Notes: a model not told the origin generated them from the sequence alone. DNA of 64,000 nt from Marininema mesophilum (GCF_900106775.1 NZ_FNNQ01000010.1:62001-126000); one strand, 5' to 3'. Shown: positions 34,141-43,079, counted from the first letter of the stretch. Program-made: numbers and translations.

Positions 34141-36231
34141 ATGGATAAAAATATGAAAAAAGTAATTGAATCTTGGCGAATTGAACTGACATTGCTAGCG
34201 CGGAACTACTGGTTTTGGGTTGTGCTTGTTGCTATAGGGGCCTATATCTCTTTCGGATTTCCTGGATTTTTATTGGTATATGATCCTGGGCGTGCGTTTA
34301 TGGGCTCTTCCTATTTAGTTGTTGGAGGGATTTTGGTCAGTCTTCTCTATGGATGGAATTTGACCAAAGAGGAAGTTACTAATCACATGGAAGAAATCGT
34401 GTTATGCCTTTCAAAGGGTTATTCTTCAAAGGTGATTGGAAAAGTACTGGTTTTGCTAACTGTCGTTCTATTCTTTTTGGCTTTTTCTATTTCCATCCTC
34501 TACACTCGACTTTATCAAGCAAATGTTCCAGATATCTTCTTTATTAAAGGTATTTACTACATAGTTTTATATTGGGGAATGCCATTTTTCGTAATGGGGA
34601 TTTTAGGTATGGTAGTAGGATCTTTAAACCAATCTAAAAAAGCTTATTTTATTATTTTAGGAACTTGGGTACTATTTAGCCCCCTCCTAAGTGAGATTAG
34701 TGAAACGTTCATAGCGTATATCAAAGATGAGTACGTGTCGTGGTTATCTGTATTGCAGATTTTTAACCTAGGTGAATCTAGTATGGCAACTCCTTATGAT
34801 CCTGTATATGGATTACCTATGGAAATACATCGTTGGATGAAAGTATTCTTTTGGCTTCTGACGGGTCTATTCTTCTTGTCGATTCGTTCCTTACAAATCT
34901 CCTTGCAAGAAGTTGTTCCAAAGCATGTTTGGAAGGTAGGTAGCGTCTACATAATTGTAATCGTATCACTAGTATATTATTGGAATCAGCCTGATCAGCC
35001 TCGACTTGAAGAAGGCATGTCGGTAAATAGTTATGAGTCTGATTATTACGAGAAGAATATACAGAATAAGAGTGAAAAGTCTGCTTCTTTTGATGTGCAG
35101 ACATACAATTTAGATGTAACCAGTTTTCGTGATTTGTCAGTGGTAGTGGATATGAAAATCAGACTCAAAGAAAAAAGTAATCAATTGACTTTCACCCTCT
35201 ATCATGGATTAAAAGTAAAAAAAGTAGTTTCCAGGAATAAGAAACTTCCTTTCCGACAAATGGGTGATCATCTGAAGGTCTCTTTAACTGACTCTCGGTT
35301 AGATAATAAAATACGCATTGAATATGAAGGGGTAAGTTCCCCCGACTACCCCGCCAATGAACAAGGCGTTTTGCTACCCTCTTACTTCCCTTGGTATCCC
35401 ATTCCAGGGTATAAGAAAGTGTATTCGGATCAAGGTACGTACTATCCTCTTCAACCTGAGCAAAGGGCTCACTTTGAACTACGTTATTCAGGACCGGAAA
35501 AGCTCTATACTAATTTATCTCATAAGGGGGGGCGAGAATGGCAAGGAGAAGCTACCAATGGAATTACGATTGTCGCGGGGATGATGAAAGAAAAGAAAAT
35601 TGATGATACAACCATTATTTATCCAGTATCTACGCCTTATATGCTGAAGTCGGTGAATCAATTTATAGCTCAAGCTAAACCGATGCAGCATCGCTTAGAA
35701 AAAGATCTAAAGATAGACGGACGACCAATAGCGCAAAAGGTATTCTTTGTTACAGATAGATTGAATGAACTTCCAATGTGGAATTTTGAAGATCATACTC
35801 TGATTGGAATCGATCAATTAAGTAACTCTATTTCTGCGTTAGCTGATAAAAGTAGTATATTTGATAGGATTTTTAGTTCATTACATCAGGAGAAGAATTA
35901 TGCAAATCAATCTGATGACATAAAGGGTTGGTATGAAGCTGTTGTGAGGTATATCTACGGCCAGAAGTATAAACAGCAGGGATTCGCTAGTGAAGCAGAA
36001 GAGAGTTTAAGTCGATCATATGAAGTATATTTTGATCCTGAGGAGGAAGCAACACAACAAGAGAAAAAAGATGCTCAGTATGCCAAAAAATTACTTAACT
36101 ATTTTAAAAGGCATCGAAACAATACAGACGATATCGAAGGTATAGCTGTCAAATGGAGAGAAAAATTACTACAACCAAAACCGATGAAGTGGGAAGATCT
36201 AGAGTCGATCATACTCAAACGAAAACACTGA
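34141..36231 (+). CDS. ABC-2-type permease fused to an M1-peptidase-like outer domain
   Basis: 696 residues from the ATG at 34141; the ATG at 34153 (MKKVIESWR) is equally possible, and no start has a strong site. Residues ~20-290 contain seven or so hydrophobic helices like an ABC-2 permease (NYWFWVVLVAIGAYISFG, LVVGGILVSLLYGW, FFWLLTGLFFLSI). The last ~390 residues lie outside: a beta-rich part (YNLDVTSFRDLSVVVDMKI, ITIVAGM) resembles the N-terminal saddle of M1 aminopeptidases. The helical part that should carry HExxH lacks it, so it is likely a binding rather than cutting domain. The ATPase gene follows 14 bp later. Confidence 0.75.
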   Translation: MDKNMKKVIESWRIELTLLARNYWFWVVLVAIGAYISFGFPGFLLVYDPGRAFMGSSYLVVGGILVSLLYGWNLTKEEVTNHMEEIVLCLSKGYSSKVIGKVLVLLTVVLFFLAFSISILYTRLYQANVPDIFFIKGIYYIVLYWGMPFFVMGILGMVVGSLNQSKKAYFIILGTWVLFSPLLSEISETFIAYIKDEYVSWLSVLQIFNLGESSMATPYDPVYGLPMEIHRWMKVFFWLLTGLFFLSIRSLQISLQEVVPKHVWKVGSVYIIVIVSLVYYWNQPDQPRLEEGMSVNSYESDYYEKNIQNKSEKSASFDVQTYNLDVTSFRDLSVVVDMKIRLKEKSNQLTFTLYHGLKVKKVVSRNKKLPFRQMGDHLKVSLTDSRLDNKIRIEYEGVSSPDYPANEQGVLLPSYFPWYPIPGYKKVYSDQGTYYPLQPEQRAHFELRYSGPEKLYTNLSHKGGREWQGEATNGITIVAGMMKEKKIDDTTIIYPVSTPYMLKSVNQFIAQAKPMQHRLEKDLKIDGRPIAQKVFFVTDRLNELPMWNFEDHTLIGIDQLSNSISALADKSSIFDRIFSSLHQEKNYANQSDDIKGWYEAVVRYIYGQKYKQQGFASEAEESLSRSYEVYFDPEEEATQQEKKDAQYAKKLLNYFKRHRNNTDDIEGIAVKWREKLLQPKPMKWEDLESIILKRKH

Positions 36232-36245
36232 GGAGGTATTAGAGG

Positions 36246-37118
36246 ATGTTGCAAATAAATGAGATTTGTAAAGTATATGGGGGTTCACAGGTATTAAATC
36301 TGATCTCCCTCGATATTCGACCAGGAATGTTTGGCCTATTGGGACCAAATGGAGCTGGTAAAACAACATTGATGCGAATCCTCACTACAGTGATTCCATC
36401 AACCAGTGGAAACATCCACTATGGAGATATTAGCTGGTCAAATAAAAATGAAGTGAGAAAAATGATTGGCTACTTGCCACAAAAATTCTCCCTTTATAAG
36501 CAGTTGCGTGTAAATGAAGCCCTTTACCATCTAGCAGTTCTTAAAGGGGTTTCTGCTCGCTTGCAAAAGAAGATGGTAGCAGAAGTTTTGGATAAAGTTA
36601 ACTTAAATGAACATCAGGATAAAAAGGTAGGTCATCTGTCCGGAGGAATGGTAAGGAGGCTCGGAATTGCTCAAGCCATTCTGGGTGACCCCAAGATTAT
36701 TATCGTCGATGAACCTACAGCTGGATTGGATCCAGAGGAACGTATTCGTTTTCGTAAGTTGTTACGGATGCTTGGAGAGAAGTCGATTGTGATTATTTCA
36801 ACTCATATTGTAGAAGATATTGAATCAAGTTGTGATCAGATAGCTGTCCTGCATAAAGGGCAGCTAAAGAAACATGGAAACATAGATAAAATAAGGGCAT
36901 CTGCCAAGGGTAAAGTGTGGGAATTAACAGTTTCCAATGAGGATTTTTATAAAATTTCGGATGAATGGAATGTGATCTCTAACCACAAGGAATCGGATGG
37001 ATATCGACTTCACATTTTGTCGGATGAAAAGCCTGAAGGAGCGCTTTCCATTGACCCAACATTGGAGGATAGCTACTTGTATCTAATGGGGGGAAGTGGC
37101 CAAAATGAAGTATATTGA
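36246..37118 (+). CDS. ABC transporter ATP-binding protein
   Basis: 290 residues; the ATG at 36246 follows GGAGGTATTAGAGG. All ABC motifs are intact: Walker A GPNGAGKTT, Q-loop YLPQKF, signature LSGGMVRRLGIAQA, Walker B IIIVDEPTAGLDP and switch STHIVEDIE. A C-terminal extension of ~60 residues (GKVWELTVSNEDFY onward) is typical of ABC-2 exporters for peptides, bacitracin-like compounds or lantibiotic immunity. It overlaps the next permease start by 14 bases. With two permeases of different size, the complex is probably heterodimeric. Confidence 0.93.
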   Translation: MLQINEICKVYGGSQVLNLISLDIRPGMFGLLGPNGAGKTTLMRILTTVIPSTSGNIHYGDISWSNKNEVRKMIGYLPQKFSLYKQLRVNEALYHLAVLKGVSARLQKKMVAEVLDKVNLNEHQDKKVGHLSGGMVRRLGIAQAILGDPKIIIVDEPTAGLDPEERIRFRKLLRMLGEKSIVIISTHIVEDIESSCDQIAVLHKGQLKKHGNIDKIRASAKGKVWELTVSNEDFYKISDEWNVISNHKESDGYRLHILSDEKPEGALSIDPTLEDSYLYLMGGSGQNEVY

Positions 37119-37749
37119 TCTTCGCTACGATTGGAGATCAATGGGGGTTTTTGCTTATGTTCCGCTAGGAATCTCTATTTTTGTATTTTTGATATTACTT
37201 TTGATGGGAAGTGACTTGTCGAGAGTGATTCAATTTTCAGAGATGTCTTTGCCACTGTTTGCAAGTTGGTGGAGCATCTTGTTAATGCAAGAATTTTTAG
37301 AGCAAGAAGGAAATGAAACCTTGTTTAGTTATCCCTTAAGCCGTTATAAAATGGGGATTCTGCGCGTGTTTCTCTTCTGGGGGCTGTATATTCTGGTAAT
37401 TGCCTGGGTTATAGGAGCTAAACAGTGGGTGGATAGCCCAGCTCCTCATTTTTTCTCGTCTCTCTTTTTACAATTAGGCTATGAATCTTTATTCTATGCC
37501 ATGGTAGGATTTTTGTTGATCGTTTTGACAAAAAACACCGTTTGGGCAATGGGTATAATGTTTGTCTATACGAGTACACAGTTTTTGACCCATGGAAACT
37601 TAATCCCATGGTTAAACATCTATCAATTAAATACAGAACTACTTACTGTGAACCAATTGTTAAAACCGATGGTGAAGGTTGTGATTGCAGGTGTGATCTG
37701 TGGAGGCTTAGCACAGTGGCTATTGGGTAGAGTAAGGACGTTTAACTAG
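37105..37749 (+). CDS. Six-helix ABC-2-like permease subunit
   Basis: 214 residues from the ATG at 37105, eight bases after GGGGGGAAG; GTG 37096 is in frame but poorly placed. Six hydrophobic segments are evident: FAYVPLGISIFVFLILLLMG, LPLFASWWSILLMQEF, FLFWGLYILVIAWVIG, YAMVGFLLIVLTKN, WAMGIMFVYTSTQFLT and VVIAGVICGGLAQWLLG. The EGNETLFSYPLSRYKMGILR stretch is the cytoplasmic coupling-helix region of ABC-2 permeases. It is the last gene of the three-gene ABC unit, ended by a strong terminator. The cargo is unknown. Confidence 0.8.
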   Translation: MKYIDLRYDWRSMGVFAYVPLGISIFVFLILLLMGSDLSRVIQFSEMSLPLFASWWSILLMQEFLEQEGNETLFSYPLSRYKMGILRVFLFWGLYILVIAWVIGAKQWVDSPAPHFFSSLFLQLGYESLFYAMVGFLLIVLTKNTVWAMGIMFVYTSTQFLTHGNLIPWLNIYQLNTELLTVNQLLKPMVKVVIAGVICGGLAQWLLGRVRTFN

Positions 37750-37801
37750 AAAGTTCACTCCCTATCTAATATCGATGAGATGGGGAGTGAACTTTCTTTT
37801 A
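37748..37801 (+). terminator. Terminator of the ABC unit
   Basis: GAAAGTTCACTCCC and GGGAGTGAACTTTC form a perfect 14-bp stem followed by TTTT. Confidence 0.85.
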
Positions 37802-38397
37802 TTCATATTCTAGTTACATTGACCAAGGGTTATCGCCATTGGTTGCAAAAGGAATCCGATTTGGCAGCAACGAGTTTACTTGTGGGGATGTTTGCCCTTG
37901 TTTTATTTCTAGCTCGGAGTGCGACAGGTGGATTTGATATAACAGCAAAAGCGGATCGCTTTCTCTCAACCAAGTCTCTAGAGAAAGCGATTAAAGAAGC
38001 AGGACCACAAAAAAATAAGGTAACTGTTTCTTCAGCCGTTACCCAGATCGATGGGTTAATGGAAAAAGATATGTATACAAAGCTAAATGGAGTGGATGCC
38101 GCTTTTACTAAGTCCACCAACCTTCCGCTTAGAGAACGAGATTCGCGTTATGTTTCTGACCGGAAAGCATGGCAAGCTGTTTCGTCTGATCCTGATGTCG
38201 TCATTATTAGTGAACGAGATATAGGAGGAAGCGAAGAGAAGATTAAACTTGGGAGTAGAGTGAAAGTGGCCCCTGGTGTGAAGAAAAAGGTGATTGGGAT
38301 TGCAAAGTATCGGACGGAAAATTATGAGTATTATACAGCCTCAGGTATATGGATTCAAAAAAAGGATAAACAAGGGCTTTCCGAGAAGAGATCTTGA
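37801..38397 (+). pseudogene. Fragment of an FtsX-type ABC permease
   Basis: The frame is open from inside the preceding terminator and has no start codon with a ribosome-binding site. Residues show LAATSLLVGMFALVLFLARS, then MYTKLNGVDAAFTKSTNLPL and RYVSDRKAWQAVSSDPDVVIIS. This order is that of the middle part of large FtsX-family permeases (membrane helix, then outer domain). Both N-terminal and C-terminal helices are missing, and the frame ends just before the SRAP gene. It is best read as a relic left by recombination, probably of another exporter operon. Confidence 0.6.
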
Positions 38398-38453
38398 TAG
38401 ACATAAGACATGATTGGTCAGAATCATGGAATGAGGGAAAGTGGGGAATACAC

Positions 38454-39140
38454 ATGTGTGGTCGTTTCACCTTGACGGCGAATCTTAAGGAGATCGTGGA
38501 GCGCTTTCAGGTGGAGGAACATGGGATAGAGGCGCACCTCCCCCGTTACAACATTGCACCCAGCCAAGAGGTTCCTGTGATTCTCATGGAAGAGGAACAA
38601 AGGAAGCTGGTCTCGATGCGATGGGGGTTGATACCCCGGTGGGCAAAGGATCCTTCGATTGGAAATCGGTTGATTAATGCCAGAAGTGAATCTTTAACAC
38701 AAAAACCAGCTTTTCGCCGCTCCTTTCAACGCTATCGATGTCTGGTACCTGCGGATAGTTTTTATGAATGGAAGAAAGTAGATGGCACAAAGCAACCGAT
38801 GCGGATCATGTTCACAAGTGGAGAACTGTTTGCTTTTGCTGGGCTGTGGGATTGTTGGACAGAGGAAAGTGGTGAGAGCTATCAATCCTTTACTATAATT
38901 ACCACACAGGCCAATGAAATGGTGCAGGAGATCCATGAACGCATGCCTGTGATCCTTCATTTAGCAGAGGAGGCAGCATGGCTCGATCCTGACTGGGGAG
39001 ATCCAGATTTACTCAGTCCATTTCTAGAACCCTATGAACCAGAAGCGATGACGATGTATCCCGTATCAAAGGCGGTCAATACGCCTAAAAATGATCAAGC
39101 TGAAGTAATTCGTTCCTTGAATGATATACAGGCAGGTTAA
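38454..39140 (+). CDS. SRAP (HMCES/YedK) abasic-site processing protein
   Basis: 228 residues. The start at 38454 is fixed by the family rule that Cys2 follows the initiator Met (MCGRF); the ribosome-binding site is weak. SRAP proteins crosslink abasic sites in single-stranded DNA through Cys2. The known active-site residues are present: Asn75 and Arg77 in INARSES, Glu105 in FYEW, and His161 in HERMPVIL. The gene is monocistronic; an upstream LexA box was not found. It converges on the 5'-nucleotidase gene and shares a terminator hairpin. Confidence 0.95.
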   Translation: MCGRFTLTANLKEIVERFQVEEHGIEAHLPRYNIAPSQEVPVILMEEEQRKLVSMRWGLIPRWAKDPSIGNRLINARSESLTQKPAFRRSFQRYRCLVPADSFYEWKKVDGTKQPMRIMFTSGELFAFAGLWDCWTEESGESYQSFTIITTQANEMVQEIHERMPVILHLAEEAAWLDPDWGDPDLLSPFLEPYEPEAMTMYPVSKAVNTPKNDQAEVIRSLNDIQAG

Positions 39141-39157
39141 AAAGAAATTTGAACACA

Positions 39158-39192
39158 ACAAAGCCGAGTGGATGATCCACTCGGCTTTGTGC
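39158..39192. terminator. Bidirectional terminator
   Basis: ACAAAGCCGAGTGG-atgat-CCACTCGGCTTTGT: perfect 14-bp stem serving the convergent SRAP and 5'-nucleotidase genes. Confidence 0.85.
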
Positions 39193-39199
39193 TGGAAAA

Positions 39200-40816
39200 T
39201 TATTTTCCTTTCCCCACTTTTTGAATACGGCCGTCGATTTTAGCAGTGAAAGGTTGTGGAAGTTGCTTGATATAGTCTACTAAGGCATCTAGATCCACAG
39301 GGCCTACCACCTTGTCTTTAGCGTCTTTAAAGACGGTGAATCCGTCGCCACCAGCTGAGAGGAAGGCATTCGCCGACGCGGTTAGCGTTTGATCGTCAGT
39401 GATCGGGGTACCATCTGCTTTTTTAAGATCCGTTACACGATCTTTAGCAGGACGGGAAGGATCGTATTTATAGGTGAAGCCGGAGATTTGTAGTATTCTT
39501 GGTTCGTTAGAGCCCTCAGGCCATTGTTGGTTGAGGAGTTGCTTCAATTGCTTACCCGTCAATTTCATCGAGACCATGTTGTTGTTGAAGGGTTGAATGG
39601 TGTAGAGGTCGCCCCAGGTTACTTTGCCCTTATTCAGATCGGAACGAATCCCACCAGGATTCATCAGGGAGATATCCGTTTTCATTTTCCAGCGCTGGGC
39701 ATCGGCAACGAGATTCCCTAGCTGGGATTCACCAGCGGCGCTCCCTGTCCGTGTCAGTTCATTGGCGGACTCTCCTACTTTTTTGTTAATAATGGGTGCT
39801 ACTTTATCTTGATACTTTTTAATGAGAGCAGCTATCTTAGGATCAGGAGTTACTCCCTTATGGTAAGTGTTCACGACGTTTGCCTTTTTCTTCACGATGT
39901 CGCCAGTCCGGCGATCAATAGTGAGATCAACATCGGAGAAGGCGGTGCCATAGCAGTTTGCTTGTACGATCAATTTATTATTGACCGTGGTGTTCAAGTT
40001 ACTGTGACTATGACCGGCCATGATGACATCGACATCCTTATTGACTTTTTTAGCAATGTCATTGATTCGACCGTTGATTGCGCCTGTCTTTTCATCTTGG
40101 AAACCACCCTCATGGGCGAGAACGACGATGGAGCGAACACCTTCACGCTTCAATTTTTTCACTTCGCGGTTAATTACTTTTGTCTCATCCAAGAATTTGA
40201 CACCTTTTACTGCTGTAGGAGTGGCTGCTTTAGGTGCATCCTTGGTTACAACACCGATGAAACCGATGGGAACTCCTTTGACCTTTTTGGTAACGTGACC
40301 ACGAAGGAGACGTTTACCGGTTTTCTTTTTGACGACGTTCGCAGCAAGGTAAGGGAAATCAGCACCTGCAAAATCCCCCGTTGCATCATGGCGGCCTCCC
40401 TTAATGAGGCGAAGCATTTCTTTGTATCCTTCATCAAATTCATGGTTACCAAGAGTACCTACGTCAAACCCGACGGTATTGAGGAACTCGATGGTGGGCT
40501 CATCCTGCATCAAAGCGGATACAGGGGGGCTCGCCCCAACCATGTCTCCCGAGTGTACCATCAGGGTGTTGGGGTTTTGTTTCTGTCGTTCTTTTAAATA
40601 GGTAGCTAGGTAATCAGCACGCCCAGCTTCCTTCCCGTTAACCTTCCGCGTAATATCAAGCTGGCCATGGAAATCGTTTAAACCGAGTAATTGTACATCC
40701 ACTTGCCGCTGAGGCTTCCCTGGTTCACTATTCGCATAGGCTATAGGTACGACCAATGCGCCACACAAAAGGGCACCAACGGTGATTCGCAACCACTTTC
40801 CCCGCATCTTGTTCAA
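39200..40816 (-). CDS. Secreted 5'-nucleotidase / metallophosphoesterase
   Basis: 538 residues from a TTG at 40816, nine bases after AAGGAG; ATG 40807 is three codons later and the frame is open to 40861. A signal peptide ends near YANSEPG. The N-terminal metallophosphoesterase carries LGLNDFHGQ, SGDMVG, LGNHEFDEG, VLAHEGG and AGHSHS, which bind two metal ions. The C-terminal 5'-nucleotidase domain has LVADAQRWKMKTDISLMNPGGIRSD (in part) and ANAFLSAGGDGF for base binding. It hydrolyses extracellular nucleotides, freeing phosphate and nucleosides. There is no LPXTG anchor, so it is probably released. Confidence 0.92.
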   Translation of the reverse strand: MNKMRGKWLRITVGALLCGALVVPIAYANSEPGKPQRQVDVQLLGLNDFHGQLDITRKVNGKEAGRADYLATYLKERQKQNPNTLMVHSGDMVGASPPVSALMQDEPTIEFLNTVGFDVGTLGNHEFDEGYKEMLRLIKGGRHDATGDFAGADFPYLAANVVKKKTGKRLLRGHVTKKVKGVPIGFIGVVTKDAPKAATPTAVKGVKFLDETKVINREVKKLKREGVRSIVVLAHEGGFQDEKTGAINGRINDIAKKVNKDVDVIMAGHSHSNLNTTVNNKLIVQANCYGTAFSDVDLTIDRRTGDIVKKKANVVNTYHKGVTPDPKIAALIKKYQDKVAPIINKKVGESANELTRTGSAAGESQLGNLVADAQRWKMKTDISLMNPGGIRSDLNKGKVTWGDLYTIQPFNNNMVSMKLTGKQLKQLLNQQWPEGSNEPRILQISGFTYKYDPSRPAKDRVTDLKKADGTPITDDQTLTASANAFLSAGGDGFTVFKDAKDKVVGPVDLDALVDYIKQLPQPFTAKIDGRIQKVGKGK

Positions 40817-41227
40817 TTCGTCTGTCTCCTTCCCATATTTCTCTGAATGAACGAATGCCAATTCCTTAGCATTAATAACCCTTAATCATTTGACAAAGTG
40901 AGTGGATTTTCCTTTTACAAAGGGAAAAAAGTTTTCTGAGAACCGTTACTTTTTATGTGTTTAGACAGGATGAATGATTCAATAGAGTAAGGAAATAATT
41001 AACAAGTGAATAGTTGATTACATTTATAGATGGGTGAACAGTCGAGAACGATTCCTAGTTTGTAAACAGTCCAATCTTGTATTGACTTTGATCTGAAAAG
41101 TGTTATTTTAGTAAGTGCGTAGAAAAACAAATCTCGCTTGTGGTTTGGCGTTTTAAGCTAGATTTGACCGGGAAACTACATAAGCGGAGATCTGTATTCC
41201 GCGATATCTAAGGAGGAAATAAATCAT
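40817..41227 (+). other. Divergent regulatory region for 5'-nucleotidase and peroxiredoxin
   Basis: About 410 bases with no gene. It contains a promoter for the peroxiredoxin (TTGACT-N16-TATTTT at 41082-41109) and a ~118-base leader with two possible stems: AAATCT/AGATTT (~41129-41165) and GCGGA/TCCGC (~41183-41202). No clear PerR or Pho box is visible. Confidence 0.5.
41082..41109 (+). promoter_or_regulatory. Sigma-A-type promoter of peroxiredoxin
   Basis: TTGACT at 41082-41087, 16 bp, TATTTT at 41104-41109, giving a leader of about 110 bases. Confidence 0.5.
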
Positions 41228-41767
41228 ATGGCATCCCGTCTAGTAGGGCTTCCAGCCCCTCATTTTGAGATGAAAAGCACAAAGGACCTGGAGACTCTTG
41301 AAGAGAAAGTGTCTCTTTCTGATTACGAAGGAGAATGGTTGGTACTTTTCTTCTATCCAAAAGACTTCACCTTTGTTTGCCCCACTGAAATTACTGCGTT
41401 GTCTGATCGTTACGCAGATTTCGCAGACAATGGTTGTGAAATCGTAGGTGTGAGCACCGACACGGAATTTGTACACCGTGCATGGATTAACACCCCTCGG
41501 GATGAAAACGGCCTTGGTGATCTAAACTACCCATTAGCCGCTGATCCAACTCATCGTGTTAGCCGTAACTATGGCGTACTAAATGAAGATGAAGGTGTTG
41601 CTCTGCGTGGCCTCTTTATTATCGATCCAGAAGGGATCGTTCGTTACCAAGTAGTTACCGATGATAATGTGGGCCGCAGTGTAGACGAGACCCTGCGCGT
41701 ACTACAAGCTCTACAAACAGGTGGTCTATGTGCAGCTGACTGGAAACCAGGTCAAAGTACTCTGTAA
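41228..41767 (+). CDS. 2-Cys peroxiredoxin (AhpC/Prx1 type)
   Basis: 179 residues; the ATG at 41228 follows AAGGAGGAAATAAATC. Peroxidatic Cys51 sits in the FYPKDFTFVCPTE motif, and the resolving cysteine is Cys168 in GGLCAADW. GVSTDTEFVHRAW and LRGLFIIDPEGIVR are also typical. It reduces hydrogen and alkyl peroxides in the cytoplasm. No AhpF partner lies next to it; instead a TlpA-like thioredoxin gene follows after a terminator, which might serve as reductant, though that is inference. Confidence 0.95.
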   Translation: MASRLVGLPAPHFEMKSTKDLETLEEKVSLSDYEGEWLVLFFYPKDFTFVCPTEITALSDRYADFADNGCEIVGVSTDTEFVHRAWINTPRDENGLGDLNYPLAADPTHRVSRNYGVLNEDEGVALRGLFIIDPEGIVRYQVVTDDNVGRSVDETLRVLQALQTGGLCAADWKPGQSTL

Positions 41768-41780
41768 ACATCGATGAAGA

Positions 41781-41813
41781 GAAAGAGCCTAACGATGTCG
41801 TTAGGCTCTTTCC
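41781..41813 (+). terminator. Terminator after peroxiredoxin
   Basis: GAAAGAGCCTAACGA-tg-TCGTTAGGCTCTTTC: perfect 15-bp stem. Confidence 0.85.
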
Positions 41814-41883
41814 GTAGAAGTGAACGAAGGGTTTACTTCAATGGATTGTAACTTGTCTTGTTGTATAGAGGAGGTTATCAACA

Positions 41884-42336
41884 ATGGCTTTGCGTTTACG
41901 TACCGACATGCCTGAACTCAAGGGAGCTACTGAGTGGATCAACGGTGAAATCGACCAAGAGAGTCTTGATGGTAAGCCGGTTCTGATTCACTTTTGGTCT
42001 GTCAGCTGCGGGTTATGTAAGGCAAGTATGCCGGATGTATTAAAGATTCGTGATGATTATCGCGAGAAGGGGTTACAAGTGATTGGAATTCACATGCCCC
42101 GTTCGGAGAAAGATACCAATATCGACCTCGTTAAGGAAACCATTGAAAAACATGAGATGACTCATCCGCAAGCCGTTGACAATAAGCATGCGATTGTAGA
42201 CGCCTTTGAAAATGAGTTTGTCCCTGCCTTTTTCCTGTATGATGAGGAAGGAAAGTTGCGTCATCGCTCTGCCGGAGAAAAAGCACTATCCATGATGAAA
42301 AAGCCCCTGGAGCGTGTCCTGGGGACTATCGATTAG
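41884..42336 (+). CDS. TlpA/thioredoxin-like disulfide protein, cytoplasmic
   Basis: 150 residues; the ATG at 41884 follows AGAGGAGGTTATCAACA. The thioredoxin fold is shown by PVLIHFWSVSCGLCKASMPDV, with redox-active Cys42-Gly-Leu-Cys45, and the cis-proline region FVPAFFLYDEEG. There is no signal peptide or membrane anchor, unlike most TlpA/ResA proteins, so it acts in the cytosol. The unusual CGLC pair replaces CGPC. It precedes gcvH by 14 bp in one operon, which is a pairing of unclear meaning. Confidence 0.88.
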   Translation: MALRLRTDMPELKGATEWINGEIDQESLDGKPVLIHFWSVSCGLCKASMPDVLKIRDDYREKGLQVIGIHMPRSEKDTNIDLVKETIEKHEMTHPQAVDNKHAIVDAFENEFVPAFFLYDEEGKLRHRSAGEKALSMMKKPLERVLGTID

Positions 42337-42350
42337 CGGAGGGAATGCCC

Positions 42351-42737
42351 ATGAATCTACCTAAAGAATTTCGTTACAGTGACGAACACGAGTGGGTAAA
42401 ACAAGAAGGAGACAATAAGGTGCGGATCGGTATCACGGATTTTGCCCAGTCTGAACTTGGCGATATCGTTTTCGTTGAGCTCCCTGAAGTCGGGGATACT
42501 CTTGAAGCAAATTCTCCTTTTGGTAGTGTCGAATCTGTAAAAACTGTTTCTGAGTTGTATGCTCCTGTAAGTGGAAAAGTGGTTGAGGTAAATGGTGATC
42601 TGGAAGACTCCCCAGAAAACGTAAACTCTGCTCCCTATGAAGGTGGCTGGATGGTTGTTGTGGAGATCGAAGGCACTTCCGATCTGGAAAAGCTGATGGA
42701 TGCAGACAAGTATCAGGCGATGGTTTCCGAAGACTGA
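42351..42737 (+). CDS. gcvH: Glycine cleavage system H protein
   Basis: 128 residues from the ATG at 42351; an ATG two codons upstream (42345) is too close to GGAGGG. GcvH carries the methylamine intermediate on a lipoyl arm; Lys64 in GSVESVKTVSELY is the lipoylated residue. GITDFAQSELGDIVFVELPEVG and LEDSPENVNSAPY are family hallmarks. In Bacillus, GcvH is also the lipoyl donor relay for other complexes. The gcvT and gcvP genes are not adjacent. Confidence 0.96.
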   Translation: MNLPKEFRYSDEHEWVKQEGDNKVRIGITDFAQSELGDIVFVELPEVGDTLEANSPFGSVESVKTVSELYAPVSGKVVEVNGDLEDSPENVNSAPYEGGWMVVVEIEGTSDLEKLMDADKYQAMVSED

Positions 42738-43079
42738 GTTACCAGGGGAATCGATAAGCATAGGTAATATTGTCTCTATAAGTGGAAGATCGATTAAGCG
42801 GCGACCGATTGAAGGTCGTCGTTTTTATTTGTAGGCGTTTTCCTTAAGCGCGATGCTGGTTAGATTTTTTTGGATAAATAGGTAGAGAGATTGGAAAAAT
42901 ATTTGCGATGAGCTGATATGTCGAATTACGTCTTATTTTCTCGGTTGAAGTCGCGGATTCGTCAATTTTCGTAGATGGGAATCGGTTTTCGATTGTGAGG
43001 AATGTGGTAAAATATCGTTATCAAACGGTGGAGAAGCCCTTTATTCACTGAACATTTCGACCCAAGGAGGCGGGGGGAC
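42738..43079 (+). other. Intergenic region between gcvH and unknown zinc-finger gene
   Basis: About 340 bases. A terminator hairpin for gcvH (GGCGACC-gattgaa-GGTCGTC then GTTTTTAT) lies at 42799-42828. A single TGTCGAA (42919-42925) resembles a Spo0A box, and TAAAAT near 43009-43014 could be a -10. No ORF. Confidence 0.5.

Noticed and set aside
39809..40597. Long open frame antisense to the 5'-nucleotidase gene
   Set aside because: It is the mirror of a clear gene, has no ribosome-binding site and shows no domain-like sequence.
42919..42925. Single TGTCGAA upstream of the 43080 gene
   Set aside because: No second phased box and no well-placed promoter.
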